Part shown: piece by piece, positions 9,204-17,833 of the stretch
How the letters are laid out: each line of letters begins with the position of its first letter
Position numbering within the stretch: position 1 is the stretch's first letter
Assembly (NCBI GenBank): GCA_000306725.1
Contig: CP003083.1
Location: 2,592,042-2,656,041, forward strand
Source of the DNA: Methanolobus psychrophilus R15
Lineage (GTDB): Archaea; Halobacteriota; Methanosarcinia; Methanosarcinales; Methanosarcinaceae
Reading direction: 5' to 3'
DNA length: 64,000 nt
Position numbers and translations under genes: made by a program
The notes under the pieces: model-generated
Told to the model about the DNA's origin: nothing
Database searches by the model: none
The model's input: only the letters and a program-made list of their open reading frames with translations

Positions 9204-9686
9204 TTGAAAGTCAGATCCAGGATACAAATAAGGAAATCAGATAAGATCAAATTGCTGAAGGAATTAAAAGATTCTTTCGGCGATGTGGTCGACAGTTTCT
9301 CCGAAAAGAAGTTCGAAACAGCTACTGCTGATGACCTGCCTATTGTGATAATCGAAGGCAAATTGCTCCTGTTCAAGGTGGGCGATATTTACTTCCCGAC
9401 CGTAAGGGGAGTACTTGAGCTTGGCCTGAGGAAGAACATAGTCAAGGTAGATGCCGGAGCTATCCGCTTTGTTGTCAACGGGGCTGATGTGATGTGCCCG
9501 GGAATAGTTTCCACAGACCCTGATATCCAGGCTGGCGACCCTGTGATGATTGTAGAGGAAACACACAACAAGCCACTTGCCATAGGCATTGCTATAATGT
9601 CCGGCGCTGAAATGAAGGCAAGTTCAGGCAAGGCGATAAAATCTGTCCATTATGTGGGCGACAAGCTCTGGAACCTTGACATCTGA
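9204..9686 (+). CDS. PUA-domain RNA-binding protein
   Basis: A soluble protein of about 160 residues. The C-terminal half (PTVRGVLELGLRKNIVKVDAGAIRFVVNGADVMCPGIV and on, in segments) is a PUA domain, with the usual VDxGA and GADVMxPGI motifs; the N-terminal part KVRSRIQIRKSDKIKLLKEL is the pre-PUA region of archaeal MCT-1/Tma20-like proteins, which act on ribosomes or tRNA. TTG at 9204 with SD ggtgat six bases upstream is the best start and gives the typical KVRSR N-terminus; in-frame starts at 9171, 9177 and 9192 exist, and a TATA-like ctttaaag at 9143-9150 would make 9177 nearly leaderless. Confidence 0.75.
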   Translation: MKVRSRIQIRKSDKIKLLKELKDSFGDVVDSFSEKKFETATADDLPIVIIEGKLLLFKVGDIYFPTVRGVLELGLRKNIVKVDAGAIRFVVNGADVMCPGIVSTDPDIQAGDPVMIVEETHNKPLAIGIAIMSGAEMKASSGKAIKSVHYVGDKLWNLDI

Positions 9687-9871
9687 AAGAAATGATTAAT
9701 ATATCATGAAATGATGTATAAATGTAAGTATAATTGTCAGATAACCCGGGAATGACATGTAAATGCGGAGCTAACCTCCTGCTTTGGACTGAACAGAATT
9801 CCGGTAACAATTTAAGTAGTATCGATATTATTAATATAGCAGCAATGTTATTGAATACATGAGGGCTCATT

Positions 9872-10252
9872 ATGGCAAAGATCATGAACAAGTTGTTTGG
9901 TGGCACGAGCAAAACCACAACAGTTGAGGATGAATATACGGAACTTGACCTTACAAAGTACGAAGAAGTGCTGGACGAGGAACCTGCAGAGACATACGTA
10001 AGGGTAGCTGAACTGACCAACCTTAACGAGTTGACTGCCCTGAAAAAGGAGATATATAGCGGCAATATCGTGATGATCGATATCTCTAACATAAAAGCTG
10101 ATAAACTCATGCTTGACCGCGCATTAAAGGATCTCAAGGATGTTGTCATCGATGTTCACGGCGATATCGCGGGAATAAAGGATGACCAGGTGCTTGTGAC
10201 GCCTACCGGCATCAAGATCGACAGATCGAAGATCCTTGGTGGAAGGTATTGA
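9872..10252 (+). CDS. sepF: Archaeal SepF cell division protein
   Basis: Membrane anchor for FtsZ in archaea with FtsZ-based division. The 126-residue protein has an N-terminal amphipathic helix (MAKIMNKLFGG) for membrane binding, an acidic linker, and a SepF core from about residue 42 with YVRVAELTNLNEL, GNIVMIDISNI and DVVIDVHGDIAGIKDDQVLVTPTG in segments. Its stop overlaps the start of zpr1, so the two are cotranslated. Upstream TATA-like sequence (ttattaatatag) lies around 9826-9838. Confidence 0.88.
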   Translation: MAKIMNKLFGGTSKTTTVEDEYTELDLTKYEEVLDEEPAETYVRVAELTNLNELTALKKEIYSGNIVMIDISNIKADKLMLDRALKDLKDVVIDVHGDIAGIKDDQVLVTPTGIKIDRSKILGGRY

Positions 10253-10887
10253 GTGAAAAGGCCCCCTGCCATAGCTTTGTGACCCGGACTTCGTGTCCCC
10301 TCTGTCATGAGGATCTTATCATCAACTGGCAGGGTGATGATATTCCTTATTTTGGGGAGGTCATGCATATCACCTCCAGGTGTGAATGCGGTTTCAGGTT
10401 CTCTGATACGCTTATCCTTACACAGCGTGCCCCCATGCGGTATGAGCTGGAACTGGAAAGCCAGGATGACCTGAACAGCAGGGTCGTACGTTCCACCTCC
10501 GGGACCATACGCATACCTGAGCTTGGTATTGATGTGGAGCCCGGCTCTATCTCCGAATCTTATGTGACCAATGTGGAAGGTGTCCTTGACAGAATACTGA
10601 ATGTAGTCATGACTGCGACCAAGTGGCATGTAGAAGAGCCTGAAAAGCATTCATTGGGGCTTGATATCCAGCAGGCCTTAAGGGATGCTATAGATGGCCA
10701 CAGGAAACTCACACTGGTCATAGAGGACCCTATGGGAAACAGCGCCATAATATCCGAAAGGGCAAAGTCAAAACAGCTGACTCCTGAAGAGGCGGAAAAT
10801 CTTAAGACTGGAATGATCGTTTTTGATACATCTACTTCTGAGATGGAGGTCGATGCATGTGATCAGGATCATTCAATAACCGATTGA
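10249..10887 (+). CDS. ZPR1 zinc-finger protein
   Basis: Archaeal ZPR1-family protein of 212 residues. In eukaryotes ZPR1 is a chaperone for elongation factor eEF1A; the archaeal role is inferred to be similar. A four-cysteine zinc finger is at the N-terminus (SCPLCHEDL at 14-22 and RCECGFR near 44), followed by the ZPR1 beta domain with RVVRSTSGTIRIPELGIDVEPG, VEGVLDRI and the C-terminal TLVIEDPMGNS. Starts at TTG 10249, overlapping the sepF stop by four bases with ggaagg upstream. Only one zinc-finger/ZPR1 unit is present, the archaeal arrangement. Confidence 0.88.
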   Translation: MSEKAPCHSFVTRTSCPLCHEDLIINWQGDDIPYFGEVMHITSRCECGFRFSDTLILTQRAPMRYELELESQDDLNSRVVRSTSGTIRIPELGIDVEPGSISESYVTNVEGVLDRILNVVMTATKWHVEEPEKHSLGLDIQQALRDAIDGHRKLTLVIEDPMGNSAIISERAKSKQLTPEEAENLKTGMIVFDTSTSEMEVDACDQDHSITD

Positions 10888-11060
10888 TTCGTCCTTTTAT
10901 CTTTTTTTCCAGATGCGTTGCTATTCTCTCTGAGATCTTAATTGGTTTTCTTTTTATCCTTTCTATCCTTTCATGGCATTTTGCCATGGCTTCCGAAACT
11001 TTATATATATTGTAATCCGATATTAACAATCACACATTTAAAACACAGTGGGGATACATC

Positions 11061-11816
11061 TTGCCAGAGGAATGCTGCCAGAATGTTACCATGCCTCTTA
11101 TAGGGGATGATGCGCCGTCCTTTACAGCCCGGACTACCTTGGGTGTCGTAAATTTCCCGGATGATTACAGGGGGAAATGGATTGTGTTCTTCAGTCATCC
11201 CGGTGATTTCACTCCGGTCTGTACCACGGAGTTCATACGTTTTTCTTCCATGCAGCAGGAATTCAGGAAGCTTAACACTGAATTACTTGGCCTTTCTATT
11301 GACAGTAACAGTTCCCATATAGCGTGGCTTGGGGCCATAAGGGACAAGATCGAGTATAAGGGCATGAAGGATGTAGATATTATGTTCCCGGTCATTGAGG
11401 ATCTAAGCATGGATGTTGCACGCAGGTATGGCATGATACACCCCAACGCGCGTTATTCTCCGGAAGAGATCCTTGAAAGGTTCGAGCGCTCAGGTGGAAA
11501 GCTCAAATTGCAGGAATTCAGTACAGAAACTGTACGTGCGACCTTTATCATTGATCCGCAGGCAAAGATCCGTGCCATGCTTCACTATCCCTTCTCTACC
11601 GGCAGGAATATGGATGAGATCAAAAGGATAATCCTGGCTCTCCAGAAATCGGATAGCGAGCATGTTTATACGCCGGAGGGCTGGCATCCCGGTGATGATG
11701 TGATAGTCCCGAATCCCACTACCTGGACTGATGCAAAGGACCGGGAAACTGACGAGGACAGCGGCCTGATGTGTTCCGGCTGGTTCCTCTGCATGAGGAA
11801 GGACCACAAGAGATAG
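11061..11816 (+). CDS. Peroxiredoxin, Prx6/thermophilic archaeal type
   Basis: Thiol peroxidase reducing hydrogen peroxide and organic peroxides. The peroxidatic cysteine sits in FTPVCTTEF (C54 from the TTG start, C44 from ATG 11091), with FFSHPGDF before it; the large C-terminal extension characteristic of the Prx6 branch ends in MCSGWFLCMRK, whose two cysteines are resolving candidates. TTG 11061 has a ggggat SD seven bases upstream; ATG 11091 has a poorly spaced one. A TATA-like ctttatatata lies near 11000. The N-terminal extension from TTG contains ECC, which would add two cysteines if translated. Confidence 0.9.
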   Translation: MPEECCQNVTMPLIGDDAPSFTARTTLGVVNFPDDYRGKWIVFFSHPGDFTPVCTTEFIRFSSMQQEFRKLNTELLGLSIDSNSSHIAWLGAIRDKIEYKGMKDVDIMFPVIEDLSMDVARRYGMIHPNARYSPEEILERFERSGGKLKLQEFSTETVRATFIIDPQAKIRAMLHYPFSTGRNMDEIKRIILALQKSDSEHVYTPEGWHPGDDVIVPNPTTWTDAKDRETDEDSGLMCSGWFLCMRKDHKR

Positions 11817-12013
11817 CTCTTTTTCAGCAGCATATATGTTCTTATCTTAATTTTAGTGAGAGGTTTCAATCTTACTGGTAATTTCTGGCGTACTCCGGCA
11901 GCGACTCCCGCAGGCTACTTGCAGTGGAGTCTCAAAGGAAATGCCTATAAGCAATGTACTTATTTAATTATCCAAAATCAAGCGGAAATGAAAGTAGAAA
12001 TAAAGGTGACCAT

Positions 12014-13447
12014 ATGGCAGAACAAGAGAAAGATGCTGCACTTCCTCAAAAAGAGAGTTTCAGTGAATGGTATAACGACCTCCTCCAGAAAGGGGAGATC
12101 ATGGATGTACGTTACCCTGTTAAAGGGCTTTACGTGTGGTATCCTTTTGGTTTCAATATTCGGAGAAATGTTTACGGCATTATTCGTGAGCTTCTTGACA
12201 AAGACCACCAGGAAACGCTTTTTCCTCTGCTGATACCAGAGAACGAGTTCATGAAAGAGGCTGAGCATATCAAAGGGTTCGAAGATGAGGTTTACTGGGT
12301 CACCCATGGAGGCACAACTCCTCTGGATGTGAAACTCGCACTTCGCCCGACGAGTGAGACAGCTATCTATCCAATGTACAAGATGTGGATTCGCTCCCAT
12401 GCTGACCTGCCTCTCAAGCTCTATCAGGTAGTGAACACTTTCAGGTATGAGACCAAGCATACACGTCCGCTGATAAGGTTACGTGAGATTACATCATTCA
12501 AGGAAGCACACACAGTACATGCCACATGGGAAGATGCTGCAGCCCAGGTCGATGAAGCTATCCGCATCTACACTGAGTTCTATCGCAGGCTTGCTATTCC
12601 CGTACTGCCTTCCAAACGGCCTGATTGGGACAAGTTCCCCGGGGCTGACTATACCATAGCTACAGATGCGCTCATGCCGGACGGCAAGACCCTTCAGGTT
12701 GGTACTGCGCATCATCTTGGGGCTAACTTTGCAAAGACTTTTGATATCACCTATGAAGATGTGAATGGTGAGCAGGTCTATGCCCATCAGACCTGCTATG
12801 GGATCTCCGAGCGTTCTATTGCTGCGCTGATATCCATCCACGGGGACAATAAGGGACTTGTCATTCCTCCCGAGGTCGCTCCGGTACAGGCTGTCATCAT
12901 TCCGATTATATTCAAGGAATCATCCGATGTCCTTCAGGCATGTGAGAATGTCAGGGGAATACTTGAGAAAGCAGGCATCCGGGTGAAAATGGATGCAAGT
13001 GAGAACCGTCCGGGTGCCAAGTATTATAAATGGGAAATGAAAGGTGTTCCTGTGAGGATCGAACTTGGCCCGCGGGACCTCAAGAACAACTCCGCTATGC
13101 TCGTGCGCCGTGACACCGGCGAAAAACAGCAGGTTCCTCTCGATAACATTGAGAATGAAGTCCTTTCAGTGTTCAGTGCGGTCCAGGCCGATCTATATGG
13201 GAAGGCAAAGAAGGAACTGGAAGGGCGCATATTTGATTGCCGGACTCCTGCAGAAGTAAAGGAGAATATCACAAAGGGTATTGCAAAAGTCTTCTGGTGC
13301 GGCAATAAAGAGTGCGGCCTGCGGCTTGAGGATGAGATCGGCGCGGGTATCCTGGGCATCCCTACGGGACAGGCTGCATGCCAGGGTAAATGTATTACCT
13401 GCGATGCTGATGCAAATACGCAGGTGTATGTGGCAAGGACATACTGA
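12014..13447 (+). CDS. proS: Prolyl-tRNA synthetase, archaeal type
   Basis: Class II synthetase for tRNA-Pro. The 477-residue protein begins [14 protein letters not shown] with SD ggtgac just upstream of ATG 12014. Motif 2 ([28 protein letters not shown] in segments), the TSET motif [18 protein letters not shown]-like [13 protein letters not shown] and motif 3 are seen, then the anticodon-binding domain (PVQAVIIPI) and the C-terminal zinc-binding domain with CGNKECG and CQGKCITC, typical of the archaeal/eukaryotic form without the bacterial editing insertion. Stands alone upstream of the cobT-like gene. Confidence 0.93.
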   Translation: MAEQEKDAALPQKESFSEWYNDLLQKGEIMDVRYPVKGLYVWYPFGFNIRRNVYGIIRELLDKDHQETLFPLLIPENEFMKEAEHIKGFEDEVYWVTHGGTTPLDVKLALRPTSETAIYPMYKMWIRSHADLPLKLYQVVNTFRYETKHTRPLIRLREITSFKEAHTVHATWEDAAAQVDEAIRIYTEFYRRLAIPVLPSKRPDWDKFPGADYTIATDALMPDGKTLQVGTAHHLGANFAKTFDITYEDVNGEQVYAHQTCYGISERSIAALISIHGDNKGLVIPPEVAPVQAVIIPIIFKESSDVLQACENVRGILEKAGIRVKMDASENRPGAKYYKWEMKGVPVRIELGPRDLKNNSAMLVRRDTGEKQQVPLDNIENEVLSVFSAVQADLYGKAKKELEGRIFDCRTPAEVKENITKGIAKVFWCGNKECGLRLEDEIGAGILGIPTGQAACQGKCITCDADANTQVYVARTY

Positions 13448-13507
13448 GATTCAAGGAAATCTGGGAAAATATGATATATACCCTCTAAAATACGTTAGGT
13501 GATAATT

Positions 13508-14584
13508 ATGGATGCTCTATCGCCCGAGAATGCCAGGTTGCCTGAAAGGCCGCTGTTTGTCTGTGTGCTTGGAAACACCGAGACCGCTTACATTGAAGGG
13601 CTTTCAGCTGCAGGGAAAACTGCAAAGCTGACTGATTACACTCCTGCAGGAGATGCAGAGGTCCTGCATAAGGGTACGATCATCGACATACCGATACTGC
13701 CGATGACGCCTCCTTATGATACTCCCACTCCTGCCCTCATAACTAGAGCAGCTCTGACCCTGACAGGTGTGCCTTTAATGATCGTGAACGCCGGTCTGAA
13801 GGTATTTCCTTCAAAAGAGGTTCCGCTCGTTGACCTGGGGGGGATGCCGGGCTCTGATATAAGGGGTCCCGTGGCAGTGAAGAATGTAGATGAGGTTTTC
13901 AGGAACGCATTTAAACTGGGACAGGAACTTGCCCTCAGGCATGATCTTGTAGTGATAGGGGAGAGCATTCCTGCCGGCACGACCACCGCAAACGCCGTGT
14001 TGCAGTCCCTCGGGTATGATGGGGATGTGAGCAGCAGTTCCAGCTCCAATCCTCTTACACTGAAGAGGGAAGTTGTCGCAGCCGCACTGAGTTCATCGGG
14101 CATCACACCAGGTTCCCTGCGTGATGAGCCTCTTAAGGCTGTCAGTTGCGTGGGTGATCCCATGATGGTCGCGGTAGCCGGCATCACTGCAGGTCTTGGC
14201 AGCACTTCTGTGATACTTGCAGGCGGTACTCAGATGGAATCCATATATGCGGTGATAAAGCACCTTGGATATCCGATGGAAAGTATCAATATAGTTACGA
14301 CCAGTTATGTTGTCAACGATGGGACTGCTAATTTCAGGGAGATAGCAGGCCAACTGGGTGCCAGTTTCTATGGTGTCGATCCTGAGTTTGGCAAGTCTGT
14401 TTCCCAGGGTCTTCGGCAGTATGAACTTGGTTTTGTCAAGGAGGGCGTAGGTGCGGGCGCAGCCATGTATCTTGCACTTATGTATGGCCATTCCAGGGAA
14501 GAGATCCGCTTAGAGATAGAGAATCTATGTGCAGATTTGTGTAGGCTTGGGAACCTTGACAGGATCAAATGTCAGGAGATGTGA
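13508..14584 (+). CDS. CobT-family phosphoribosyltransferase homologue
   Basis: A protein of 358 residues matching the archaeal branch of nicotinate-nucleotide-dimethylbenzimidazole phosphoribosyltransferase (TIGR00303-type), which activates the lower-ligand base for cobamide assembly. Seen: PLMIVNAGLKVFP, LGGMPGSDIRGP, HDLVVIGESIPAGTTTANAVL and SVILAGGTQMESIYAVIKHLG in segments. Start ATG 13508 has SD ggtgat six bases upstream. Methanogens carry 5-hydroxybenzimidazole cobamides and the base specificity of this branch cannot be read from sequence. It fits the corrinoid-rich metabolism of methylotrophic methanogens. Confidence 0.8.
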   Translation: MDALSPENARLPERPLFVCVLGNTETAYIEGLSAAGKTAKLTDYTPAGDAEVLHKGTIIDIPILPMTPPYDTPTPALITRAALTLTGVPLMIVNAGLKVFPSKEVPLVDLGGMPGSDIRGPVAVKNVDEVFRNAFKLGQELALRHDLVVIGESIPAGTTTANAVLQSLGYDGDVSSSSSSNPLTLKREVVAAALSSSGITPGSLRDEPLKAVSCVGDPMMVAVAGITAGLGSTSVILAGGTQMESIYAVIKHLGYPMESINIVTTSYVVNDGTANFREIAGQLGASFYGVDPEFGKSVSQGLRQYELGFVKEGVGAGAAMYLALMYGHSREEIRLEIENLCADLCRLGNLDRIKCQEM

Positions 14585-14612
14585 TTTTCCCTGCTTATCG
14601 CTTGATCGTACC

Positions 14613-14621
14613 GCTAAATAT
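14613..14621 (+). promoter_or_regulatory. TATA box for tRNA-Trp
   Basis: AAATATATC about 45 bases upstream of the tRNA 5' end in the short gap after the cobT-like gene; position fits an archaeal tRNA promoter. Confidence 0.4.
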
Positions 14622-14661
14622 ATCATCAATAAGATTTATTCAGGGGTACGAGTCAGTTTAT

Positions 14662-14856
14662 GGGGCTGTGGCCTAGCCCGGCATGGCGATGGGCTCCAGC
14701 GGATAAATGATGAACAACGGGTCTACTGAGGCTTAACCCGACGGGGTTGGCCGGTGAGGAACCGTTGGAGCACTGATGTTGCTCATACCTTAATGCTGTG
14801 TAATGCAGCAGTTCGGAGAGACCCGTCGATCGTGAGTTCAAATCTCACCAGCCCCA
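14662..14856 (+). tRNA. tRNA-Trp (CCA) with 121-base intron
   Basis: Acceptor GGGGCTG (14662-14668) pairs with CAGCCCC (14849-14855) followed by discriminator A. D-arm GCC/GGC, anticodon stem ATGGG with CCCGT (14822-14826), T-arm GTGAG-TTCAAAT-CTCAC. The anticodon CCA is at 14696-14698. An intron at 14700-14820 lies between positions 37 and 38: CTCC (14694-14697) pairs with GGAG (14815-14818), leaving three-base bulges AGC and AGA, the bulge-helix-bulge substrate of the archaeal splicing endonuclease. The spliced RNA is 74 bases; the 3' CCA is not encoded. Confidence 0.96.
14700..14820 (+). ncRNA. Box C/D guide RNA within tRNA-Trp intron
   Basis: The intron has box C ATGATGA (14707-14713), box D' CTGA (14726-14729), a C'-like GTGAGGA (14754-14760) and box D CTGA (14773-14776). 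The sequence before D' (ACGGGTCT) is complementary to AGACCCGT across the splice junction and by the fifth-nucleotide rule selects C39. The sequence before D (TGGAGC) is complementary to GCTCCA and selects C34 of the anticodon. This is the arrangement described for Haloferax tRNA-Trp, which methylates C34 and U39; here position 39 is C. Confidence 0.88.
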
Positions 14857-14941
14857 TTCTCAGTTTTTCTGTTTCATGGCGTACCTTGTGTATTCATGTG
14901 CCTAAAATTATATAAGCAGAGAGTAATATTATATATTCAGG

Positions 14942-14985
14942 ATCACATCAATCTTTTCGCGTAAAGTGAACTTAAATGATGTGAT
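14942..14985. repeat. Nine-base inverted repeat upstream of REC-PAS gene
   Basis: ATCACATCA (14942-14950) and TGATGTGAT (14977-14985) are perfect reverse complements 26 bases apart, just upstream of an AT-rich TATA-like stretch (catatttatatt, from 14992) of the response regulator gene. It could be an operator or an RNA stem; nothing in the sequence decides between them. Confidence 0.4.
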
Positions 14986-15071
14986 TACCACCATATTTAT
15001 ATTGACATGCATATATTAAACAGGGATATGCAGTAATAATCTATGTACAGTGAAAATGGAGCATAAGGTGC

Positions 15072-15836
15072 ATGCAGAATAAGGACAAAGTACTCATAGT
15101 TGATGATGAGCAGGCAATTGTTGAACTGATGGGGCTTTACCTGAGGTCTGAGTATGACGTGATAAGCGCATACAACGGCCAGGAAGCTCTTGAGAGGATC
15201 AAGGCTGACAAACCCGATATAGTTCTCCTGGACGTAATGATGCCTGACATGAATGGGTACGAGGTCTGCAGACGTCTGAAAACTTCAGTGGAAACGCAAT
15301 TCCTTCCAGTCATAATGGTCACGGCCCTTTCGGGCAAGGATGATCGTATAAAAGGTATTGAAGTGGGTGCCGATGAATTCCTGGGCAAGCCTGTTAACCG
15401 GCTGGAACTGGTCACTCGCGTCAGGTCCCTGTTGCGCATCAAACATCTGCAGGACAAGATCCTTGCTGAGAGGAATGATGCTCTGAACTATCTCGATGCT
15501 GCAGGTTTTATTGTAATTGTCATAGATACGGAACTGAGAGTCAATCTCATTAACAGGAAAGGCAATGAGACATTAGGATATGGGGAATTTGAGCTTATAG
15601 GGCAGGATTTCGTAAAGGTTGTTGTCAGGGAAGATATGATTGCTGACGTCAGGGCTTCCCTGGAGGCTGCTCTCACCGGAACATCAAAACTGCCGGATTA
15701 TTGGGAGATCCCGGTAGTGCGCAAGGATGGCAGGCACATCACAGTGCGCTGGTATGATACTCTTCTTAATGGCAGTGACGGTGCGGTAACAGGTTTGATT
15801 TGCTCCGGAGAAGACCTTAGTATATTTGATGAGTGA
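15072..15836 (+). CDS. Response regulator, REC plus PAS domain
   Basis: A 254-residue cytoplasmic signalling protein. Residues 1-125 are a receiver domain with acidic pair D11-D12, phosphoacceptor D54 ([13 protein letters not shown]) and the conserved Lys in FLGKPVN; a helical linker with RIKHLQDKILAERNDALNYL follows; residues about 138-254 form a PAS domain (GFIVIVIDTELRVNLINRKG, GYGEFELIGQDF, IPVVRKDGRHI in segments). There is no kinase or DNA-binding domain, so output must be through protein contact or the PAS ligand. ATG 15072 follows an aaggtg SD at close spacing. Closely resembles the receiver of the regulator at 54.4 kb. Confidence 0.88.
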   Translation: MQNKDKVLIVDDEQAIVELMGLYLRSEYDVISAYNGQEALERIKADKPDIVLLDVMMPDMNGYEVCRRLKTSVETQFLPVIMVTALSGKDDRIKGIEVGADEFLGKPVNRLELVTRVRSLLRIKHLQDKILAERNDALNYLDAAGFIVIVIDTELRVNLINRKGNETLGYGEFELIGQDFVKVVVREDMIADVRASLEAALTGTSKLPDYWEIPVVRKDGRHITVRWYDTLLNGSDGAVTGLICSGEDLSIFDE

Positions 15837-15978
15837 CATTCACCGGGATGTGGTCTTTACTGCCAGTCCTAGGATCCAGATTTGACATTGTTTCTATTAT
15901 CCTCTTTTTTCTTTAACGAAGCAAGCCAGCTTATTTTCCTGTAAGAAAGTTTATATCATATCAGGTGGGTACTAGTCC

Positions 15979-16056
15979 TGTTTCATTGTCGGGATGTGTC
16001 CCGTGGGAATGTGGCTTTTGAAGCTGAACCGTGAAACAAAGAAATGAAACAAGGTG
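15979..16056 (+). promoter_or_regulatory. Structured leader of rpl15e
   Basis: TGTTTCATT (15979-15987) and AATGAAACA (16043-16051) are perfect complements that enclose two small hairpins, CGGG-atgtgt-CCCG and GCTT-ttg-AAGC. The closing stem ends directly against the SD aggtga (16052-16057) of rpl15e, so folding could control ribosome access. This resembles autoregulatory leaders of ribosomal protein genes in design; a specific ligand or protein cannot be named. Confidence 0.45.
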
Positions 16057-16063
16057 AACGTAT

Positions 16064-16654
16064 TTGTCCAAATCATTTTACAGCTATATCAGAGATGCAT
16101 GGAAGGACCCTGACACCACTTACGTCAGTGGGCTCAGATGGGAAAGGCTCCAGGAATGGAGGAAAGAGGGCTCTGTCACAAAGGTAAGACGCCCCACCCG
16201 TATCGACCGTGCACGCTCCCTTGGTTACAAGGCAAAGCAGGGCATAGTGGTTGCCCGTGTACAGGTGCGCAGGGGAAGCCTCAGGAGATCCAGGTATGTG
16301 CGCGGAAGACGTACCCACAACATGGGTAAGAATAAGATAACTGCCGGAAAGAGCATCCAGAGGATTGCTGAAGAGCGCGCAGGCAGGAAGTTCCCTAACA
16401 TGGAAGTACTGAACTCCTACTGGGTAGGCGAAGACGGTAAGCTCAAGTGGTACGAAGTCATTCTTGTAGACCCGAGCCACCCTGTTATCAAGAGTGACAG
16501 CAACCTTAACTGGATATGCAACAACACCCACAAGGGACGTGCCCCGCGCGGCAAGACCAGTGCAGGCCGCAAGGGCAGAGGTATGATGACCCGTGGCAAT
16601 GGTACCGAGAAGACCAGGCCAAGCATAAGGTCACACCAGAACAGGGGCAAGTGA
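16064..16654 (+). CDS. rpl15e: Ribosomal protein L15e
   Basis: Large-subunit protein shared by archaea and eukaryotes. The 196-residue basic protein begins [14 protein letters not shown] from TTG 16064 with SD aggtga, and has [30 protein letters not shown] and the C-terminal [19 protein letters not shown] stretch in segments, all standard. First gene of the archaeal exosome superoperon here; its stop overlaps the next start by four bases. The structured leader is described separately. Confidence 0.95.
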   Translation: MSKSFYSYIRDAWKDPDTTYVSGLRWERLQEWRKEGSVTKVRRPTRIDRARSLGYKAKQGIVVARVQVRRGSLRRSRYVRGRRTHNMGKNKITAGKSIQRIAEERAGRKFPNMEVLNSYWVGEDGKLKWYEVILVDPSHPVIKSDSNLNWICNNTHKGRAPRGKTSAGRKGRGMMTRGNGTEKTRPSIRSHQNRGK

Positions 16655-17103
16655 TCCATTATATTGACTTGCGTGCGATAGCGCATTCCACTGAAGATCC
16701 GGCCAGGGTCCGCAAGGCCCTGGATTTCTTTTTACTGCCTTCTCCTGAAGGGGAAAGCCGCAATACCGATGATATTGTGGAAGTAATTGATGCTGAAGGC
16801 CATTATGGCAATCGCATGACCATCTTCAGTGCGCATATCCCGCGCAAACAGGACCTGAAAGCATTGGCCGTTTTTATCAGGCAGCATATGTCTCCTGATG
16901 ATGTCATACTACTGAAGAGCGAGATGCCGGATCGTCTTGATGATGATCAGGTATTCCATCTAAGACTTGACAAGCAGGCAGCTTTTGAGGGAGAGGTAAA
17001 ACTGACATCTTCATCGGATGCTATAACTGTCAGGGTCAAAATAGAGACTTACCCCAAGAACAGGCAGAAAGCCGGCGTGATCGTGGAGGAGTTGTTTGGC
17101 TGA
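16651..17103 (+). CDS. COG1325-type RNA-binding protein
   Basis: A 150-residue protein starting at GTG 16651 inside the rpl15e stop, with SD aggggc. The sequence [38 protein letters not shown] and [21 protein letters not shown] in segments matches the archaeal COG1325 family, a predicted exosome-associated or RNA-binding protein related to ribosomal L5 folds. Its conserved place between rpl15e and the RNase P genes supports an RNA role. The biochemical activity is not known to me. Confidence 0.75.
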   Translation: MIHYIDLRAIAHSTEDPARVRKALDFFLLPSPEGESRNTDDIVEVIDAEGHYGNRMTIFSAHIPRKQDLKALAVFIRQHMSPDDVILLKSEMPDRLDDDQVFHLRLDKQAAFEGEVKLTSSSDAITVRVKIETYPKNRQKAGVIVEELFG

Positions 17104-17833
17104 TCCCGGCTTCTACGACCTGAATGTCCACTGTGTTCATGAAAGTGGCAATACTCTTGAAGAGATTGTTGCCGTGGCCAGGCGGCTAGGGTATAGTGGC
17201 ATAGCCATCACAAATCCTGATAGTGTCAAGCAGGTAGTTCCATCTGCCATTTTGGACGGGTTTGAGGTCATTAGCGGGGTCGAGATAAGGACTGACAACG
17301 CTTCGAAGTTACATGGAATCGTCAGCAAGTTTCGGGACCGGGTTGATATCCTCGTAGTCTCCGGAGGCAGTGAGAGCATCAACAGGGCAGCCGTGGAGAA
17401 TCCCGGTGTGGACTTGCTGGTAAACATCAGTATTGCACAGGATAATGGTTTCAACCAGGTGCTTGCAAAGGCAGCCGGCGAGAACCGTGTGGCTATTTCC
17501 TTTGACATCGGGGACCTCATTCACTTCAGGGGTGGCAGCAGGGTGCAGGCACTGATCAACTACAGGAAGAACCTGCAGCTTATAAGGAAATATGATGTCC
17601 CTTTTCTTCTATCAAGCAATGCCCGATCATGTTTTGACATGCGTGCTCCCAGGGAAATGGCTGCACTTGCTGCATTGTTTGGAATGTCTGTGGAAGAGTC
17701 AATGGCTGGACTCACAACAATCCCGCATTCTATTATAGCAAGGAATCGTCCTCCTGTGGGGTATATAAGTGAGGGTGTACAATTGGTCTACAAGGATGCA
17801 AATTCCGGAAGCATAGGCGAGGGTGACTGCTGA
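17096..17833 (+). CDS. rnp3: RNase P protein component 3 (Rpp30)
   Basis: TIM-barrel subunit of archaeal RNase P, homologue of Rpp30, which stabilises the catalytic RNA core together with Pop5. The 245-residue protein starts at TTG 17096, eight bases inside the previous gene with SD ggagg. Typical features are FYDLNVH at the start, GYSGIAITN, GVEI, VSGGSESINRAAVEN and the FLLSSNARSCFDMRAPREMAAL region in segments. Its obligate partner Pop5 is encoded next door with a one-base overlap. Confidence 0.92.
   Translation: MADPGFYDLNVHCVHESGNTLEEIVAVARRLGYSGIAITNPDSVKQVVPSAILDGFEVISGVEIRTDNASKLHGIVSKFRDRVDILVVSGGSESINRAAVENPGVDLLVNISIAQDNGFNQVLAKAAGENRVAISFDIGDLIHFRGGSRVQALINYRKNLQLIRKYDVPFLLSSNARSCFDMRAPREMAALAALFGMSVEESMAGLTTIPHSIIARNRPPVGYISEGVQLVYKDANSGSIGEGDC

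Noticed and set aside
10972-10988. Perfect hairpin CATGGCA-ttt-TGCCATG between zpr1 and the peroxiredoxin gene
   Set aside because: Seven base pairs only, lying in a pyrimidine-rich stretch that probably ends zpr1 transcription; not enough to call a regulatory element.
14529-14841. Short frames across tRNA-Trp on both strands
   Set aside because: They read through the tRNA exons and guide-RNA intron, which explain the sequence fully.
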